DNA of 64,000 nt from Chachezhania sediminis (GTDB lineage: Bacteria > Pseudomonadota > Alphaproteobacteria > Rhodobacterales > Rhodobacteraceae), in NCBI RefSeq assembly GCF_009765275.1, contig NZ_VOPH01000006.1, positions 172,161-236,160 of the forward strand. Direction: 5' to 3'. Shown piece after piece: positions 45,013-54,029 of the stretch. A program made the position numbers and the translations under genes. A model generated the notes under the pieces. The model ran no database searches and was not told where the DNA came from. It was given only the letters and a program-made list of their open reading frames with translations. Position 1 is the first letter of the stretch. Each line of letters opens with the position of its first letter.

Positions 45013-45335
45013 AACCCTGGCGACTGACGCCGCGTGCGCAGGACAGTCTGGTCGATATCGCGCTCTGGACCATCCAGACCTTCGGGCCGGCACAGGCCGA
45101 GGCCTACGAGGCCGAGGTGCTGGACCGGTGTCAGGCGGTGGCGGCGGGCCATGCCCTGTTGCGCGACTGTTCGGTCTTCGTGGGCGAGGCCGGGGCCCTG
45201 TCCTATGCCCGCGCGGGGGAACATTTCCTGATCGTGCACGAGATGGCGGACGAGATCGTGATCGTCGACATCCTGCATTCCCGTAGCGACCTGCCACGCC
45301 GGATCGCAGCCCTGCACGCGATGCGGCAGGCCTGA
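45009..45335 (+). CDS. parE: ParE/RelE-superfamily toxin
   Basis: The 108-residue protein begins WRLTPRAQDSLVDIALWTIQ and continues with the ParE core (AEAYEAEVLDRCQAVA, FLIVHEMADEIVIVDILHSR). ParE toxins poison DNA gyrase, while RelE relatives cut mRNA; the sequence favours ParE because it lacks the RelE basic catalytic cluster. The gene follows the antitoxin with an ATGA overlap. The module sits between a two-component system and a MarR operon, with no other plasmid-type genes. Confidence 0.88.
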   Translation: MKPWRLTPRAQDSLVDIALWTIQTFGPAQAEAYEAEVLDRCQAVAAGHALLRDCSVFVGEAGALSYARAGEHFLIVHEMADEIVIVDILHSRSDLPRRIAALHAMRQA

Positions 45336-45462
45336 GATCGGGTCACAGCCGGGAAACGGGGGCCTGTTGCTGCACCCCGCCCGAAGCTGGCAGATCATCA
45401 AGTCCAGACCTGTGCCGCGCCCCCGGGCGGGCTTGTCGGCTTGCGCCCGTCCATGCGGTTTC

Positions 45463-45483
45463 CGGATCGTATCCGAATATAAT
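45463..45483 (+). promoter_or_regulatory. marR promoter: palindrome plus perfect -10
   Basis: CGGAT and ATCCG (45463-45475, centre CGT) form an inverted repeat. A consensus TATAAT (45478-45483) follows three bases later. The repeat would lie between -35 and -10 and could be bound by the MarR protein encoded 54 bp downstream. No good -35 is evident, as is common for activator-dependent or repressed promoters. Confidence 0.5.
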
Positions 45484-45536
45484 AGTTCTTGCTTGTAACT
45501 AATTTTCGGTCTCTTGTGGCGGCAGGAGGAATCACC

Positions 45537-46025
45537 ATGCAGGATCGGCACAAGGCCGCAGTGCGGGCGACGTCGGCGGACATGTCCGAAGGCGGCGCTG
45601 ACACCGACGACATCATGCGCAGCTTCATCGGCTACAGCCTGAAACGGGCCTATCTGGTGGTGCACCGGGTCGCGCAGGGCGCGTTGCAGCCCTTCGATCT
45701 GAAGATCCGCTCGTTCTCGGCCCTGTCGCTGATCGTCGGCCGGCCCGGCATCACGCTGACCGAACTGGCAGAGGTGCTGCAGGTCGAACGGTCGAACCTC
45801 GTTCTGATCATGGACGAACTGGAACAGCGGGACCTGATCGCCCGTGTGCGCGATCCAAAGGACCGGCGCCGCTATTCGCTGCATGCCACGATCCGCGGGC
45901 GGCGCCTGCTGGAAAAGGCATCCGCCGCCACGTCCGCCGAAGAAGGCCGGCTGACCGCCAACCTGACCGATGACGAACTGGACACGCTGCTGAAGCTGCT
46001 GCGCAAGCTGGAAACCGGCGCCTAG
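45537..46025 (+). CDS. MarR-family transcriptional regulator
   Basis: The 162-residue protein starts at ATG 45537 after a strong AGGAGGA. Residues ~55-125 form the winged helix (ITLTELAEVLQVERSNLVLI, DPKDRRRYSLHATIRGRRLL), flanked by dimerisation helices. It heads an operon with a crotonase, an aryl-CoA ligase, an amidohydrolase and an acyl-CoA dehydrogenase. MarR proteins in such operons (for example CouR for p-coumarate) usually respond to the aryl-CoA. That role here is by analogy. Confidence 0.9.
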   Translation: MQDRHKAAVRATSADMSEGGADTDDIMRSFIGYSLKRAYLVVHRVAQGALQPFDLKIRSFSALSLIVGRPGITLTELAEVLQVERSNLVLIMDELEQRDLIARVRDPKDRRRYSLHATIRGRRLLEKASAATSAEEGRLTANLTDDELDTLLKLLRKLETGA

Positions 46026-46093
46026 GGCTGAGATCCGTCGCACCAATGCAGGGGCCGACAAGCCCGCTACCGGACGAAGAAGAAGGAACGACC

Positions 46094-46864
46094 ATGTCGA
46101 AAGGCATCTATACCGAAGCCTCCTATGACGGCCAGATCGCCGAGCTGGAGATGATCCGCGAGGACAAGCGCAACGCGATGTCCGAAGGGCTGATGAACGA
46201 GATCGAGCAGTTCTACATCTCGCTGCCGAAGGAGATCCGCGTCGTGATCCTGCACGGGCGGGGCGGGCACTATTGTTCGGGTCTCGACCTGGCGGAACAT
46301 GCGGAACGCACGGCCGAGGAGGGCGTCTATCACTCGCGCAACTGGCACCGGGTGATGGACCTGATCCAGTTCGGAGGCCCGGTCACGATCAGTGCCATGA
46401 CCGGTGCGGTGATCGGCGGCGGGCTGGAACTGGCGACCGCGACCCATGTGCGGATCGCCGAACCGTCGGTGATCTTCCAGCTGCCCGAAGGCCGCCGCGG
46501 CATCTTCGTGGGCGGGGGAGCGACGGTGCGGGTGGGCCGCATCCTGGGAGCCGACCGCATGACCGAGATGATGCTGACGGGGCGCAAGTACAACGCCGAA
46601 CAGGGCGAACGGCTGGGTCTGGCGCATTACGCCGTGGGCGAGGGCGAGGCGCTGCCGATGGCCCGGGACCTTGCCCGCAAGATCGCGGCCAACGCGCCCA
46701 TGTCCAATTACTTCATGGTCCAGGCCCTGGCCCGGATCGAGGACATGTCGAAGGCCGACGGGCTTTTCACCGAAAGCCTGGCTGCCTCGCTGGTCCAGAC
46801 CACGCCCGACGCCAAGGAAGGGCTTCATGCCTTCCTTGAGAAACGACAGCCCAAGTTCCGCTGA
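46094..46864 (+). CDS. Enoyl-CoA hydratase/isomerase (crotonase) family enzyme
   Basis: The 256-residue protein has the crotonase oxyanion-hole segments (HYCSGLDLAEHA near residue 58 and GAVIGGGLELATATHVRIAE near residue 105). It also has both glutamates of true hydratases: E132 in FQLPEGRRG and E158 in MTEMMLTG. It should hydrate an α,β-unsaturated acyl-CoA made by the ligase encoded next. A hydratase-lyase (hydroxycinnamoyl-CoA) role is possible but not proven by these motifs. The ATG at 46094 follows GAAGGAACG. Confidence 0.87.
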   Translation: MSKGIYTEASYDGQIAELEMIREDKRNAMSEGLMNEIEQFYISLPKEIRVVILHGRGGHYCSGLDLAEHAERTAEEGVYHSRNWHRVMDLIQFGGPVTISAMTGAVIGGGLELATATHVRIAEPSVIFQLPEGRRGIFVGGGATVRVGRILGADRMTEMMLTGRKYNAEQGERLGLAHYAVGEGEALPMARDLARKIAANAPMSNYFMVQALARIEDMSKADGLFTESLAASLVQTTPDAKEGLHAFLEKRQPKFR

Positions 46865-46893
46865 CAGAGATGACAGAAATGGAGGGAGGAGCC

Positions 46894-48774
46894 ATGATCG
46901 CCGATACCGTCGCACCCGTGCCCGAAGCAGCACCGGCGGACCCTACTGCCCGTGCAGACTGGGCGCGCCGCCACACGCTGACGCGCTATGCGCCCCACAA
47001 GGTGATCCGCGAGGATCGCGCCGACGGCACGATCCTGCTGCGTTCGGGCTACGACCTGCCCGAACCCGTCGCCAACACCGGCGTCTGGCTGCACAAGTGG
47101 GCCGAACGGGAACCTTACCGTGTGGCGCTGTCGGAACGGCCCCAGGAAGGCCCCGGCTGGCGCAACGTGACCTATCTGGAACTGTTGCAGCAGGTCCGCG
47201 CCATAGGCTCCGCCCTTCTGGCCCGCGGGCTGGGGCAGGGCGACACCATCGCCATGCTGTCCGGCAACGGGCTGGACCACCTGCTTCTGTCCCTGGCCGC
47301 GCAATATGTCGGCGTGCCGGTCGTGCCGCTGGCGGAACAGTATTCCCTGATCCCCGAGGCCCATGGCCGCCTGATCTATGTCCTGGACAAGGTGAAGCCG
47401 AAACTGGCCTTCGTCGATGATGCGACCCGCTATGCCCCGGCCATCGCGCTGCCGGAACTGGCAGGGGTGGAGGTGGTGGCGGCCCGGGGTACGGCGGACC
47501 GGCCGTTGACCATGATGGCCGAACTGCTGGAAGGGGCCGACACGGATGTCGACGCGGCCCATGCGGCGGTGGGGCCGGATACGCTGGCCAAGATCCTGTT
47601 CACCTCGGGCTCGTCCTCGGACCCGAAGGGCGTGCTGACCACCCACCGCATGATGTGCGTGAACCAGGCGCAGATGGGCGTGGCGCTGCCGTTCCTGTCG
47701 GACCACGCGCCCAGGATCACCGACTGGCTGCCCTGGAACCACGTCTTCGGCGGCAGCCATAACGTGAACATGATGCTGTGCCATGGCGGCACGCTGACCA
47801 TCGACAGCGGCAAGCCCACGGGCCCCGCCTTCAAGACCACGCTGAAGAACCGGTCCGACCGTCCCGGCACGCTGGCTTTCAACGTGCCGGTGGGCTGGAA
47901 CATGCTGGTCGAGGCGATCAAGGACGATCCCGCCCTGCAGCGCCACCTGTTCAAGGACCAGCAGCTGCTGTTCTATGCCGGCGCCTCGCTGCCGCAGGAC
48001 GTGTGGGAGGCGCTGGAGCAGATCTGCTTCGAAGCCCGCGGCGGGCTGCCCATGATGATTTCGTCCTGGGGTCTGACCGAAACCGCGCCGGCCTGCCTGA
48101 TGGTCCACGAACCCATCGGCCGTTCGGGCGTGATCGGCGTGCCGCTGCCCGGGGTCGAGGTGAAGCTGATCCCGGACGAGGACATGCGCTGCGAGGTCCG
48201 GGTGAAGGGTCCGAACGTCATGACCGGTTACTTCGGCGATCCGCAGAAGACGGCCGAAGCCTTCGACGACGAAGGGTATTTCATCACCGGGGACGCCGTG
48301 CGTTTCGTGGACCCCGCGGATGCCGATCGCGGCCTGGTCTTCGATGGCCGCGTGTCCGAGGATTTCAAGCTGGACACCGGCACCTGGGTCCAGGCGGGGA
48401 ATCTTAGGATGACCGCCCTGAAGGACCTGAAGGGCCTGGCGCAGGACGTGGTGATCTGTGGCCACGACCGGGGCGAGGTCGGTCTGTTCATCTTCCCGCC
48501 GGCGGGCACCGTGGGCGACAACGTCACCCGCGGCGCCGTCACCGATCCCGACCTGATGACCCGGATCGAACTACGCCTGCGCGAGATGAACGCCCATGTC
48601 ACTGGATCCGCCAAGCGGATCACGCGGGCCATGGTGCTGGCGGAACCGCCTTCGCTGGAACATCACGAGATCACCGACAAGGGCTCGCTGAACATCAAGA
48701 AGATCCTGACCCGACGGGCCGACCTGCTGGAACGGCTCTACGACAACGAAGACCCGGCGCTGATCCGCGTCTGA
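46894..48774 (+). CDS. Feruloyl-CoA synthase-like acyl/aryl-CoA ligase
   Basis: The 626-residue member of the ANL superfamily has the phosphate-binding loop LFTSGSSSDPKGVLTTHRMM (residues ~237-256), the A5 motif SSWGLTETAPA and the A7 region GYFITGDAVRF. The length and the stretch SLEHHEITDKGSLNIKKIL fit feruloyl-CoA synthases (~620 residues). It would activate a hydroxycinnamate or similar aromatic acid with ATP and CoA. ATG 46894 follows GGAGGGAGGA; an ATG at 46870 is in frame but badly placed. Confidence 0.83.
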   Translation: MIADTVAPVPEAAPADPTARADWARRHTLTRYAPHKVIREDRADGTILLRSGYDLPEPVANTGVWLHKWAEREPYRVALSERPQEGPGWRNVTYLELLQQVRAIGSALLARGLGQGDTIAMLSGNGLDHLLLSLAAQYVGVPVVPLAEQYSLIPEAHGRLIYVLDKVKPKLAFVDDATRYAPAIALPELAGVEVVAARGTADRPLTMMAELLEGADTDVDAAHAAVGPDTLAKILFTSGSSSDPKGVLTTHRMMCVNQAQMGVALPFLSDHAPRITDWLPWNHVFGGSHNVNMMLCHGGTLTIDSGKPTGPAFKTTLKNRSDRPGTLAFNVPVGWNMLVEAIKDDPALQRHLFKDQQLLFYAGASLPQDVWEALEQICFEARGGLPMMISSWGLTETAPACLMVHEPIGRSGVIGVPLPGVEVKLIPDEDMRCEVRVKGPNVMTGYFGDPQKTAEAFDDEGYFITGDAVRFVDPADADRGLVFDGRVSEDFKLDTGTWVQAGNLRMTALKDLKGLAQDVVICGHDRGEVGLFIFPPAGTVGDNVTRGAVTDPDLMTRIELRLREMNAHVTGSAKRITRAMVLAEPPSLEHHEITDKGSLNIKKILTRRADLLERLYDNEDPALIRV

Positions 48775-48785
48775 AGGAGGCTGCA

Positions 48786-49658
48786 ATGGTCGATTTTACC
48801 AAGGTCCGCGCGATCGACATCCACACCCATGCCGAAGAACCCTGCGGTTGCCATGCCGATGACGGCTATGACGAACTGCAGACGACGATGGCCAAGTACT
48901 TCGGCGCGCCCTGGTCGCACCCGCCCACGATCGAGGCAACGGCGGCGCATTATCGCGAACAGAACATCGCCGCGGTCATCTTCCCGGTCGATGCGGAACG
49001 CGAGACGGGCTATCGCCGCTATTCCAACGACGAGGTCCTGGCCGAGGTCGCGAAACACGACGACGTCCTGATCCCGTTTGCCTCCATCGATCCGTGGAAG
49101 GGAAAGATGGCCGTGCGCGAGGCGCGCCGCCTGATCGAGGAGCACGGCGTCAAGGGCTTCAAGTTCCATCCCACGATGCAGGGCTTCTACCCGAACGACC
49201 GGATGGCTTATCCATTCTACGAGGTGCTGGCTGAACATGGCTGCGTCGGCCTTTTCCACACCGGCCAGACTGGCGTGGGATCGGGCATGCGGGCCGGCAA
49301 CGGAATGCGGCTGAAATATTCGAACCCGATGTACCTGGACGACGTGGCGGTGGATTTCCCCGACATGAACATCATCGCGGCGCATCCCAGCTTTCCCTGG
49401 CAGGAAGAGGCGCTGTCGGTCGCCCAGCACAAGCCCAATGTCTATATCGACCTGTCGGGCTGGTCGCCGAAGTACTTCCCGCCGATCCTGGTGCGCTATG
49501 CCAACACGATGCTGAAGAAGAAGATGCTCTTCGGGTCCGACTGGCCGATGATCGCGCCGGAAAAATGGCTGGACGCCTTCGACAAGGCCGAGTTCCGGGA
49601 TGAGGTCAAGCCACTGATCCTGAAGGAAAACGCAATGCGGCTGCTGGGCGTGTCATGA
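48786..49658 (+). CDS. Amidohydrolase-2 family metal-dependent hydrolase/decarboxylase
   Basis: The 290-residue TIM barrel starts after GAAGGAGG. Its metal ligands are DIHTHAE (residues ~10-16), FKFHPT, LFHTGQTG, AHPSFPW and FGSDWP. The family includes ACMSD, γ-resorcylate decarboxylase and hydrolases of ring-cleavage lactones. Inside an aryl-CoA operon it could decarboxylate or hydrolyse the released aromatic product. The exact reaction cannot be assigned. It overlaps the dehydrogenase gene (ATGA). Confidence 0.83.
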   Translation: MVDFTKVRAIDIHTHAEEPCGCHADDGYDELQTTMAKYFGAPWSHPPTIEATAAHYREQNIAAVIFPVDAERETGYRRYSNDEVLAEVAKHDDVLIPFASIDPWKGKMAVREARRLIEEHGVKGFKFHPTMQGFYPNDRMAYPFYEVLAEHGCVGLFHTGQTGVGSGMRAGNGMRLKYSNPMYLDDVAVDFPDMNIIAAHPSFPWQEEALSVAQHKPNVYIDLSGWSPKYFPPILVRYANTMLKKKMLFGSDWPMIAPEKWLDAFDKAEFRDEVKPLILKENAMRLLGVS

Positions 49659-51193
49659 CCGCATTCCGTGCCCCTGTCGACGATATCCTGTTTTCCCTGC
49701 GCTACGTGGCGCGGGCCGACCGCCTGCCCGACTGGGACGACGACCTGGCGGCCGAGATCATCGGCCACTTCGCGTCCTTCGCCGAAGGCCGGCTGGCGCC
49801 GCTGGACGCGGTGGGCGACGTGCAGGGGTGCCGGCTTGAAGACGGTCGGGTGCGGATGCCGGACGGTTTCGGCGCGGTCTACAGGGAACTGGCCGAACAG
49901 GGCTGGCAGGGCCTGACCATCCCCGAAGAACACGGTGGCCAGGGCCTTGGCGCCGCCGTGCAGGCCGGCGTGTCCGAAATCTTTTCGGGGGCCAACCATT
50001 CGCTGCAGATGATCTGTTCGTTGGTGCCGGGTGCGGCAGGGGTGATCCGCCGCTTCGGCACCGACGCGCAGAAGGTGGCACTGCTGCCGCCGCTGGCCTC
50101 TGGCCAGTGGGTGTCGACCATGGCGCTGACCGAACCCGGCGCGGGATCGGATCTGTCGGCGATCCGCACGAAGGCAGTGCCCGACGGCGACCTGTGGCGG
50201 ATCAGCGGCGAGAAGATCTTCATCTCCGGCGGCGATCAGGACATGAGCGAGGGGATCCTGCACCTTGTCCTGGCCCGGACAGGCGATGCGGCCTCCGGCG
50301 TGCGGGGCCTGTCCCTTTTCGTTTGCCTGTCGCATCTGCCGGATGGGTCGCGGAACAGTGTCAGCGTCGCCCGGATCGAAGAGAAGATGGGCCTTCACGC
50401 CTCGCCCACCTGCCAGCTGGTCTTCGACGGCGCCCGGGCGCAGCTGATCGGTGAGGAAGGCGGCGGGCTGAAGGCGATGTTCACGATGATGAACCACGCA
50501 CGGCTGGACGTGTCGCTTCAGGGCGTGGCCCATGCGGCGCGGGCGGCCGATCTGGCCCGGACCTATGCAGCCGAACGCAGCCAGGGCCGGGACGTTGCCG
50601 GGCAGCCCGTCACCATCGACCGCCACGCCGACGTGGCGCGGATGATCGACACCTGCGACCGGCTGGCGCGCGGCGCCCGGGCGCTGTGCCATATCACGCT
50701 GGTGGCCGAGGCGCTGGGGACGGACCGCGATTTCGTCGATTTCATGACCCCGGTCTGCAAGTACTTCTGCACCGATGCGGGGATCCGGGCGGCCGACCTC
50801 GCCATCCAGGTGATGGGGGGCTATGGCTACCTGCGGGAATACGGAGCCGAACAGAACTGGCGCGATGCCCGGATCTGCGCGATCTACGAAGGCACCAACG
50901 GGATTCATGCCCGCACCACCGTTACCCGCGGGCTGACCGCCAATGGCGGCGCCGGGGCAAGGGCCTTCGTGGCCTTCCTGAACGACAGCGGGCCGGAGCT
51001 GCAGGAGGCCGCGGTCGATTGGGGCGCCGCCGCCCGCATGGTGGCCGAAGCCGGGGATCCGTCGGATCACGCCCACGATTTCATGGAACTGACCTGCAAC
51101 CTGGCCTTCCGCGCCGCGCTGGTGCGCCTTCACGCGGCCGAGGCCGCGCTGGCCGGTGCCGGCGCCGAACGGATGTCGGCCGCGGGAGTTTGA
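49655..51193 (+). CDS. Acyl-CoA dehydrogenase
   Basis: The 512-residue flavoprotein has the FAD-binding ALTEPGAGSDLSAIRTKAV and WRISGEKIFISGGDQDM motifs (residues ~153-198) and the catalytic base in ICAIYEGTNGIHARTTVTRG (Glu near residue 412). It oxidises an acyl-CoA at Cα-Cβ and passes electrons to ETF. It is shorter at the C-terminus than the ~590-residue relatives. Its presence with a hydratase and a ligase implies side-chain β-oxidation or reduction-type handling of phenylpropanoids. A hairpin follows. Confidence 0.9.
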   Translation: MTAFRAPVDDILFSLRYVARADRLPDWDDDLAAEIIGHFASFAEGRLAPLDAVGDVQGCRLEDGRVRMPDGFGAVYRELAEQGWQGLTIPEEHGGQGLGAAVQAGVSEIFSGANHSLQMICSLVPGAAGVIRRFGTDAQKVALLPPLASGQWVSTMALTEPGAGSDLSAIRTKAVPDGDLWRISGEKIFISGGDQDMSEGILHLVLARTGDAASGVRGLSLFVCLSHLPDGSRNSVSVARIEEKMGLHASPTCQLVFDGARAQLIGEEGGGLKAMFTMMNHARLDVSLQGVAHAARAADLARTYAAERSQGRDVAGQPVTIDRHADVARMIDTCDRLARGARALCHITLVAEALGTDRDFVDFMTPVCKYFCTDAGIRAADLAIQVMGGYGYLREYGAEQNWRDARICAIYEGTNGIHARTTVTRGLTANGGAGARAFVAFLNDSGPELQEAAVDWGAAARMVAEAGDPSDHAHDFMELTCNLAFRAALVRLHAAEAALAGAGAERMSAAGV

Positions 51194-51202
51194 CAAACGC
51201 AA

Positions 51203-51235
51203 ATGCCCGGCCGGGGGGAGAAGCCGGCCGGGCAT
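51203..51235. terminator. Hairpin between convergent operons
   Basis: ATGCCCGGCCGG (51203-51214) pairs perfectly with CCGGCCGGGCAT (51224-51235) around a 9-nt loop. It lies between the acyl-CoA dehydrogenase stop and the stop of the convergent binding protein. There is no T-run. Confidence 0.65.
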
Positions 51236-51253
51236 CGCGTCACGCCGGGGCGC

Positions 51254-52312
51254 TTACTGCAGCAGCCAGCTGTTCCAGCGTTCGCGCAACTCGTCCCGGT
51301 GCGCGCCGATCCAGGCGAAGTCGGGATCTACCAATTGTTCGTAGTTGGCCGGGTAGGTGGCATAGAGCTTCTGCTCGTCCTCCGGCAGCTGGCTGAGCCC
51401 GATGGTCGACGACGTGGCATACCCCACGGTCCGGATGAAGCCCGGATGGCCGTCGGCCTTGCCATAGAAGAAGTTCAGGAACTTCAGTGCGCCGTCGAGA
51501 TCGGGGGCGTCCTTCATCACGGCAAAGTACCCGGTGTCGCGGATCGCGCCGTCCCAGGCCATGGCGAACGGGCGGCCTTCCTGCACGACCTTCAGAGCCC
51601 GGCCGGAATAGGCCATGGCCAGCGCTACCTCGTCATCGCGCAGGATCTGCTGCACCTGGTTGCCGGTCTTCCACCAGACGTCGATATGGGGCTTGATCTC
51701 GTCCAGCTTGGCATAGGCGCGGTCCAGGTCCAGCGGGAACAGGTCTGCCTTCGGAACGCCATCGGCCAGCAGGGCCACGACCGGCAGCCACCAGTCGCGG
51801 TCGCCGGTATCGGGCAGGCCGCGCGGGCCGGGATAGGCCTCGACATCCCAGAAATCGGCCCAGGTCGTGGGCGGATTGTCCCCGAAGAGGTCGGTATTGT
51901 AGGTCAGCACCATGCCGCCGGTGGTCCGCGCCAGGCCCTTGGGCTGGCAGGCGCCGGGCAGGGCGTATTCCTTGACGTTCGCCATCTCGTCGCAGGGGAT
52001 GGTCAGCAGGATGTCGGCCTTGTCGACAAGGTCCGGGCCCGTGGCGGTGACGATGTCGAATTCCATATTGCCGGTGCGCGCCATGCCTTCGGCCCGGGCC
52101 CACTGGTCGGGGACCTCGATGTCGAAGGGGATGACCTCGATCCCGGTTTCCTCTGCGAAGGGCGTATAAAAGTACTCTTCCATGGTGTTGCGCATCTGGC
52201 CGCCGGTGGTGGCGATGACGATCTCGTCCGCATGGGCGGCCGTGATGGTCGTGGTGGCCATGGCGAGCGCAAGCACGCCCCCGGCCGGACGAAGGAATGT
52301 TCGAAGATTCAT
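51254..52312 (-). CDS. PotD-like ABC transporter periplasmic binding protein
   Basis: The 352-residue protein has a Sec signal peptide (cleaved after ITAAHA). The family 1/PotD fold includes GGMVLTYNTDLFGDNPPTTW, a run of tryptophans and the VVQEGRPFAMAWDG segment. Such proteins bind polyamines, but also many other amines, amino acids, Fe(III) or thiamine. It ends the potA-B-C-D-type operon, 56 bp after the last permease. The divergent aminotransferase and amidase-like genes suggest that the ligand is nitrogenous (inference). ATG 52312 follows AGGAGA. Confidence 0.88.
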   Translation of the reverse strand: MNLRTFLRPAGGVLALAMATTTITAAHADEIVIATTGGQMRNTMEEYFYTPFAEETGIEVIPFDIEVPDQWARAEGMARTGNMEFDIVTATGPDLVDKADILLTIPCDEMANVKEYALPGACQPKGLARTTGGMVLTYNTDLFGDNPPTTWADFWDVEAYPGPRGLPDTGDRDWWLPVVALLADGVPKADLFPLDLDRAYAKLDEIKPHIDVWWKTGNQVQQILRDDEVALAMAYSGRALKVVQEGRPFAMAWDGAIRDTGYFAVMKDAPDLDGALKFLNFFYGKADGHPGFIRTVGYATSSTIGLSQLPEDEQKLYATYPANYEQLVDPDFAWIGAHRDELRERWNSWLLQ

Positions 52313-52368
52313 TGCGGGTCTCCTGTTGATTGCTCTGTTGTCGTTTTCCGTCTTGAAGGCCGCGCGCG

Positions 52369-53169
52369 TCAGGACCTGCGCCGCGCCTCCACCCGCCGCA
52401 GCAGACCTGCCGCGACAAGAACAAGGACTGCCATCGCGGTCAGCAGCACCGCGATGGCGGGAATGGTGGGCGTCAGGCTTTGTTCGATATTGTCGAACAT
52501 CATCCGGGGCAGGGTCTTCTGCCGGATGCCGGCCAGGAAGAAGGTGATCACCGGTTCGTCGAAGGACAGGATAAAGGCGAAAAGGCCCCCCGACAGCACG
52601 TTGGGCAGGATCAGCGGCAGCGTCACCAGCCGGAAGGCCGAAAAGCGGCTGGCGCCGCAGCTCATCGCCGCGTCTTCCAGCGTCGGGTCGACTGCGCTCA
52701 TCGCCGCGGCGATGGTGAAGACGGCGAAGGGCATGGCGATGACCGAATGGGCCATGACATAGCCCGCGACGGTATTGGCCAGCCCGGTCCGCTGGAAGAA
52801 AAGGTAAAGCGCCACGGCCAGCGCGATATGCGGCACCACGATCGGCATGATCAGAAAGCCCTGGAACAGTGCGCCCAGCCGCCCGGCGCCCCGGACCAGC
52901 GCATAGGTCGCGGCGGTGGCGATGGCGGCGGTGATCACCGCCGTCAGGGCCGCGATCTTCAGCGAAAAGCCGGTGGCCTTCATCCAGCGGGAATTGCCGA
53001 AGTAGTCCCCGAACCAGTGCAGGGTGAAGCCTTGGGGCGGGAAAGTCAGATAATCGGTGTCGCTGAAGGCCATCGGCAGGATGATCAGGATCGGCAGGAT
53101 CAGGAAGGCCAGGATCAGCGCCACATAGGCGTTCATCAGCAGCTTGGCCGGATCGAGTGCGGGTTTCAC
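52369..53169 (-). CDS. PotC-like ABC transporter permease
   Basis: The 266-residue permease has six hydrophobic segments and the ATPase-contact loop EDAAMSCGASRFSAFRLVTL (residues ~165-185). Its short N-terminus precedes a first membrane helix at residues ~12-32. The start is GTG 53169, overlapping the PotB-like stop (GTGA). It forms the channel with the PotB-like subunit. Confidence 0.92.
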   Translation of the reverse strand: MKPALDPAKLLMNAYVALILAFLILPILIILPMAFSDTDYLTFPPQGFTLHWFGDYFGNSRWMKATGFSLKIAALTAVITAAIATAATYALVRGAGRLGALFQGFLIMPIVVPHIALAVALYLFFQRTGLANTVAGYVMAHSVIAMPFAVFTIAAAMSAVDPTLEDAAMSCGASRFSAFRLVTLPLILPNVLSGGLFAFILSFDEPVITFFLAGIRQKTLPRMMFDNIEQSLTPTIPAIAVLLTAMAVLVLVAAGLLRRVEARRRS

Positions 53170-54029
53170 AGCTGGCCCCCCATCATGCGGTCGAAGCGGA
53201 AGACCTTGGAAAAGGCCAGGGTGATTGCGGTGACGAAGACGGTCAGCACGCCCACCAGCGCCGCGGCAAAGGGCCAGTCCAGGAACTCGCGCAGCTGCTG
53301 CGAGATCAGGGTGGCAATCATCTGTTCCTTGGGCGAACCCAGCAGGGCGGGGGTGATGAAGTACCCAAGTGCCGTCAGGAAGACGAGGATCGCGCCGCCC
53401 ATGACGCCTGGCAGGGCCAGGGGAAAGGTCACCTCGAAAAAGCGCCGGATCGGGCCTGCACCGCAGATCGCGGCCGCGCGGCCGTAATCGGGCGGGATGT
53501 TCCGAAGCGCGCCATAGATCGGCAGCACCATGAAGGGCATCAGCACATGGGTCATCGCGATCACGACGGCCCCTTCGGTATAAAGAAGGCGCACGGGTTC
53601 AGATGTCAGCCCGACCCATTGCAGCAGCCCGTTCACGATGCCGTTGCGTTGCAGCAGCACCGACCAGGCCGCGGTGCGCACAAGAACAGAGGACCAGAAG
53701 GGCAGAAGCACGCAGGCCGTCAGCAGAAGCGCCATCGCGCCCCGGGCCTGTGCCATCGCCATGGCCAGGGGAAAGGCCAGAAGCAGCGAACAGACCGTCA
53801 CCACGACCGCGATCCACAGGGTGCGCATCAGGACGGTGGCGTAAAGCGGATTCTCGACGATCTTGGCATAGTTGCCCAGGCCCGGCTGCGGTTCGGTGAC
53901 CGACAGCGACAGCAGGCTGAGGATCGGATAGAGGAACGCGAAGACGATCAGCATGAAGAACGGCGCCATCAGAAGTGCCACGACAGGCGGCGGCAGGTGA
54001 CGCCCGCGCCAGGCGAAGAACCCGGCCAT
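53166..54029 (-). CDS. PotB-like ABC transporter permease
   Basis: The 287-residue permease starts at ATG 54029, overlapping the ATPase TGA by one base. It shows six membrane segments and the loop GRAAAICGAGPIRRFFEVTF with the EAA-type glycine. A frame extends further upstream inside the ATPase gene but lacks family similarity. Together with PotC-like and PotA-like proteins it makes the inner-membrane transporter. Confidence 0.92.
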   Translation of the reverse strand: MAGFFAWRGRHLPPPVVALLMAPFFMLIVFAFLYPILSLLSLSVTEPQPGLGNYAKIVENPLYATVLMRTLWIAVVVTVCSLLLAFPLAMAMAQARGAMALLLTACVLLPFWSSVLVRTAAWSVLLQRNGIVNGLLQWVGLTSEPVRLLYTEGAVVIAMTHVLMPFMVLPIYGALRNIPPDYGRAAAICGAGPIRRFFEVTFPLALPGVMGGAILVFLTALGYFITPALLGSPKEQMIATLISQQLREFLDWPFAAALVGVLTVFVTAITLAFSKVFRFDRMMGGQL

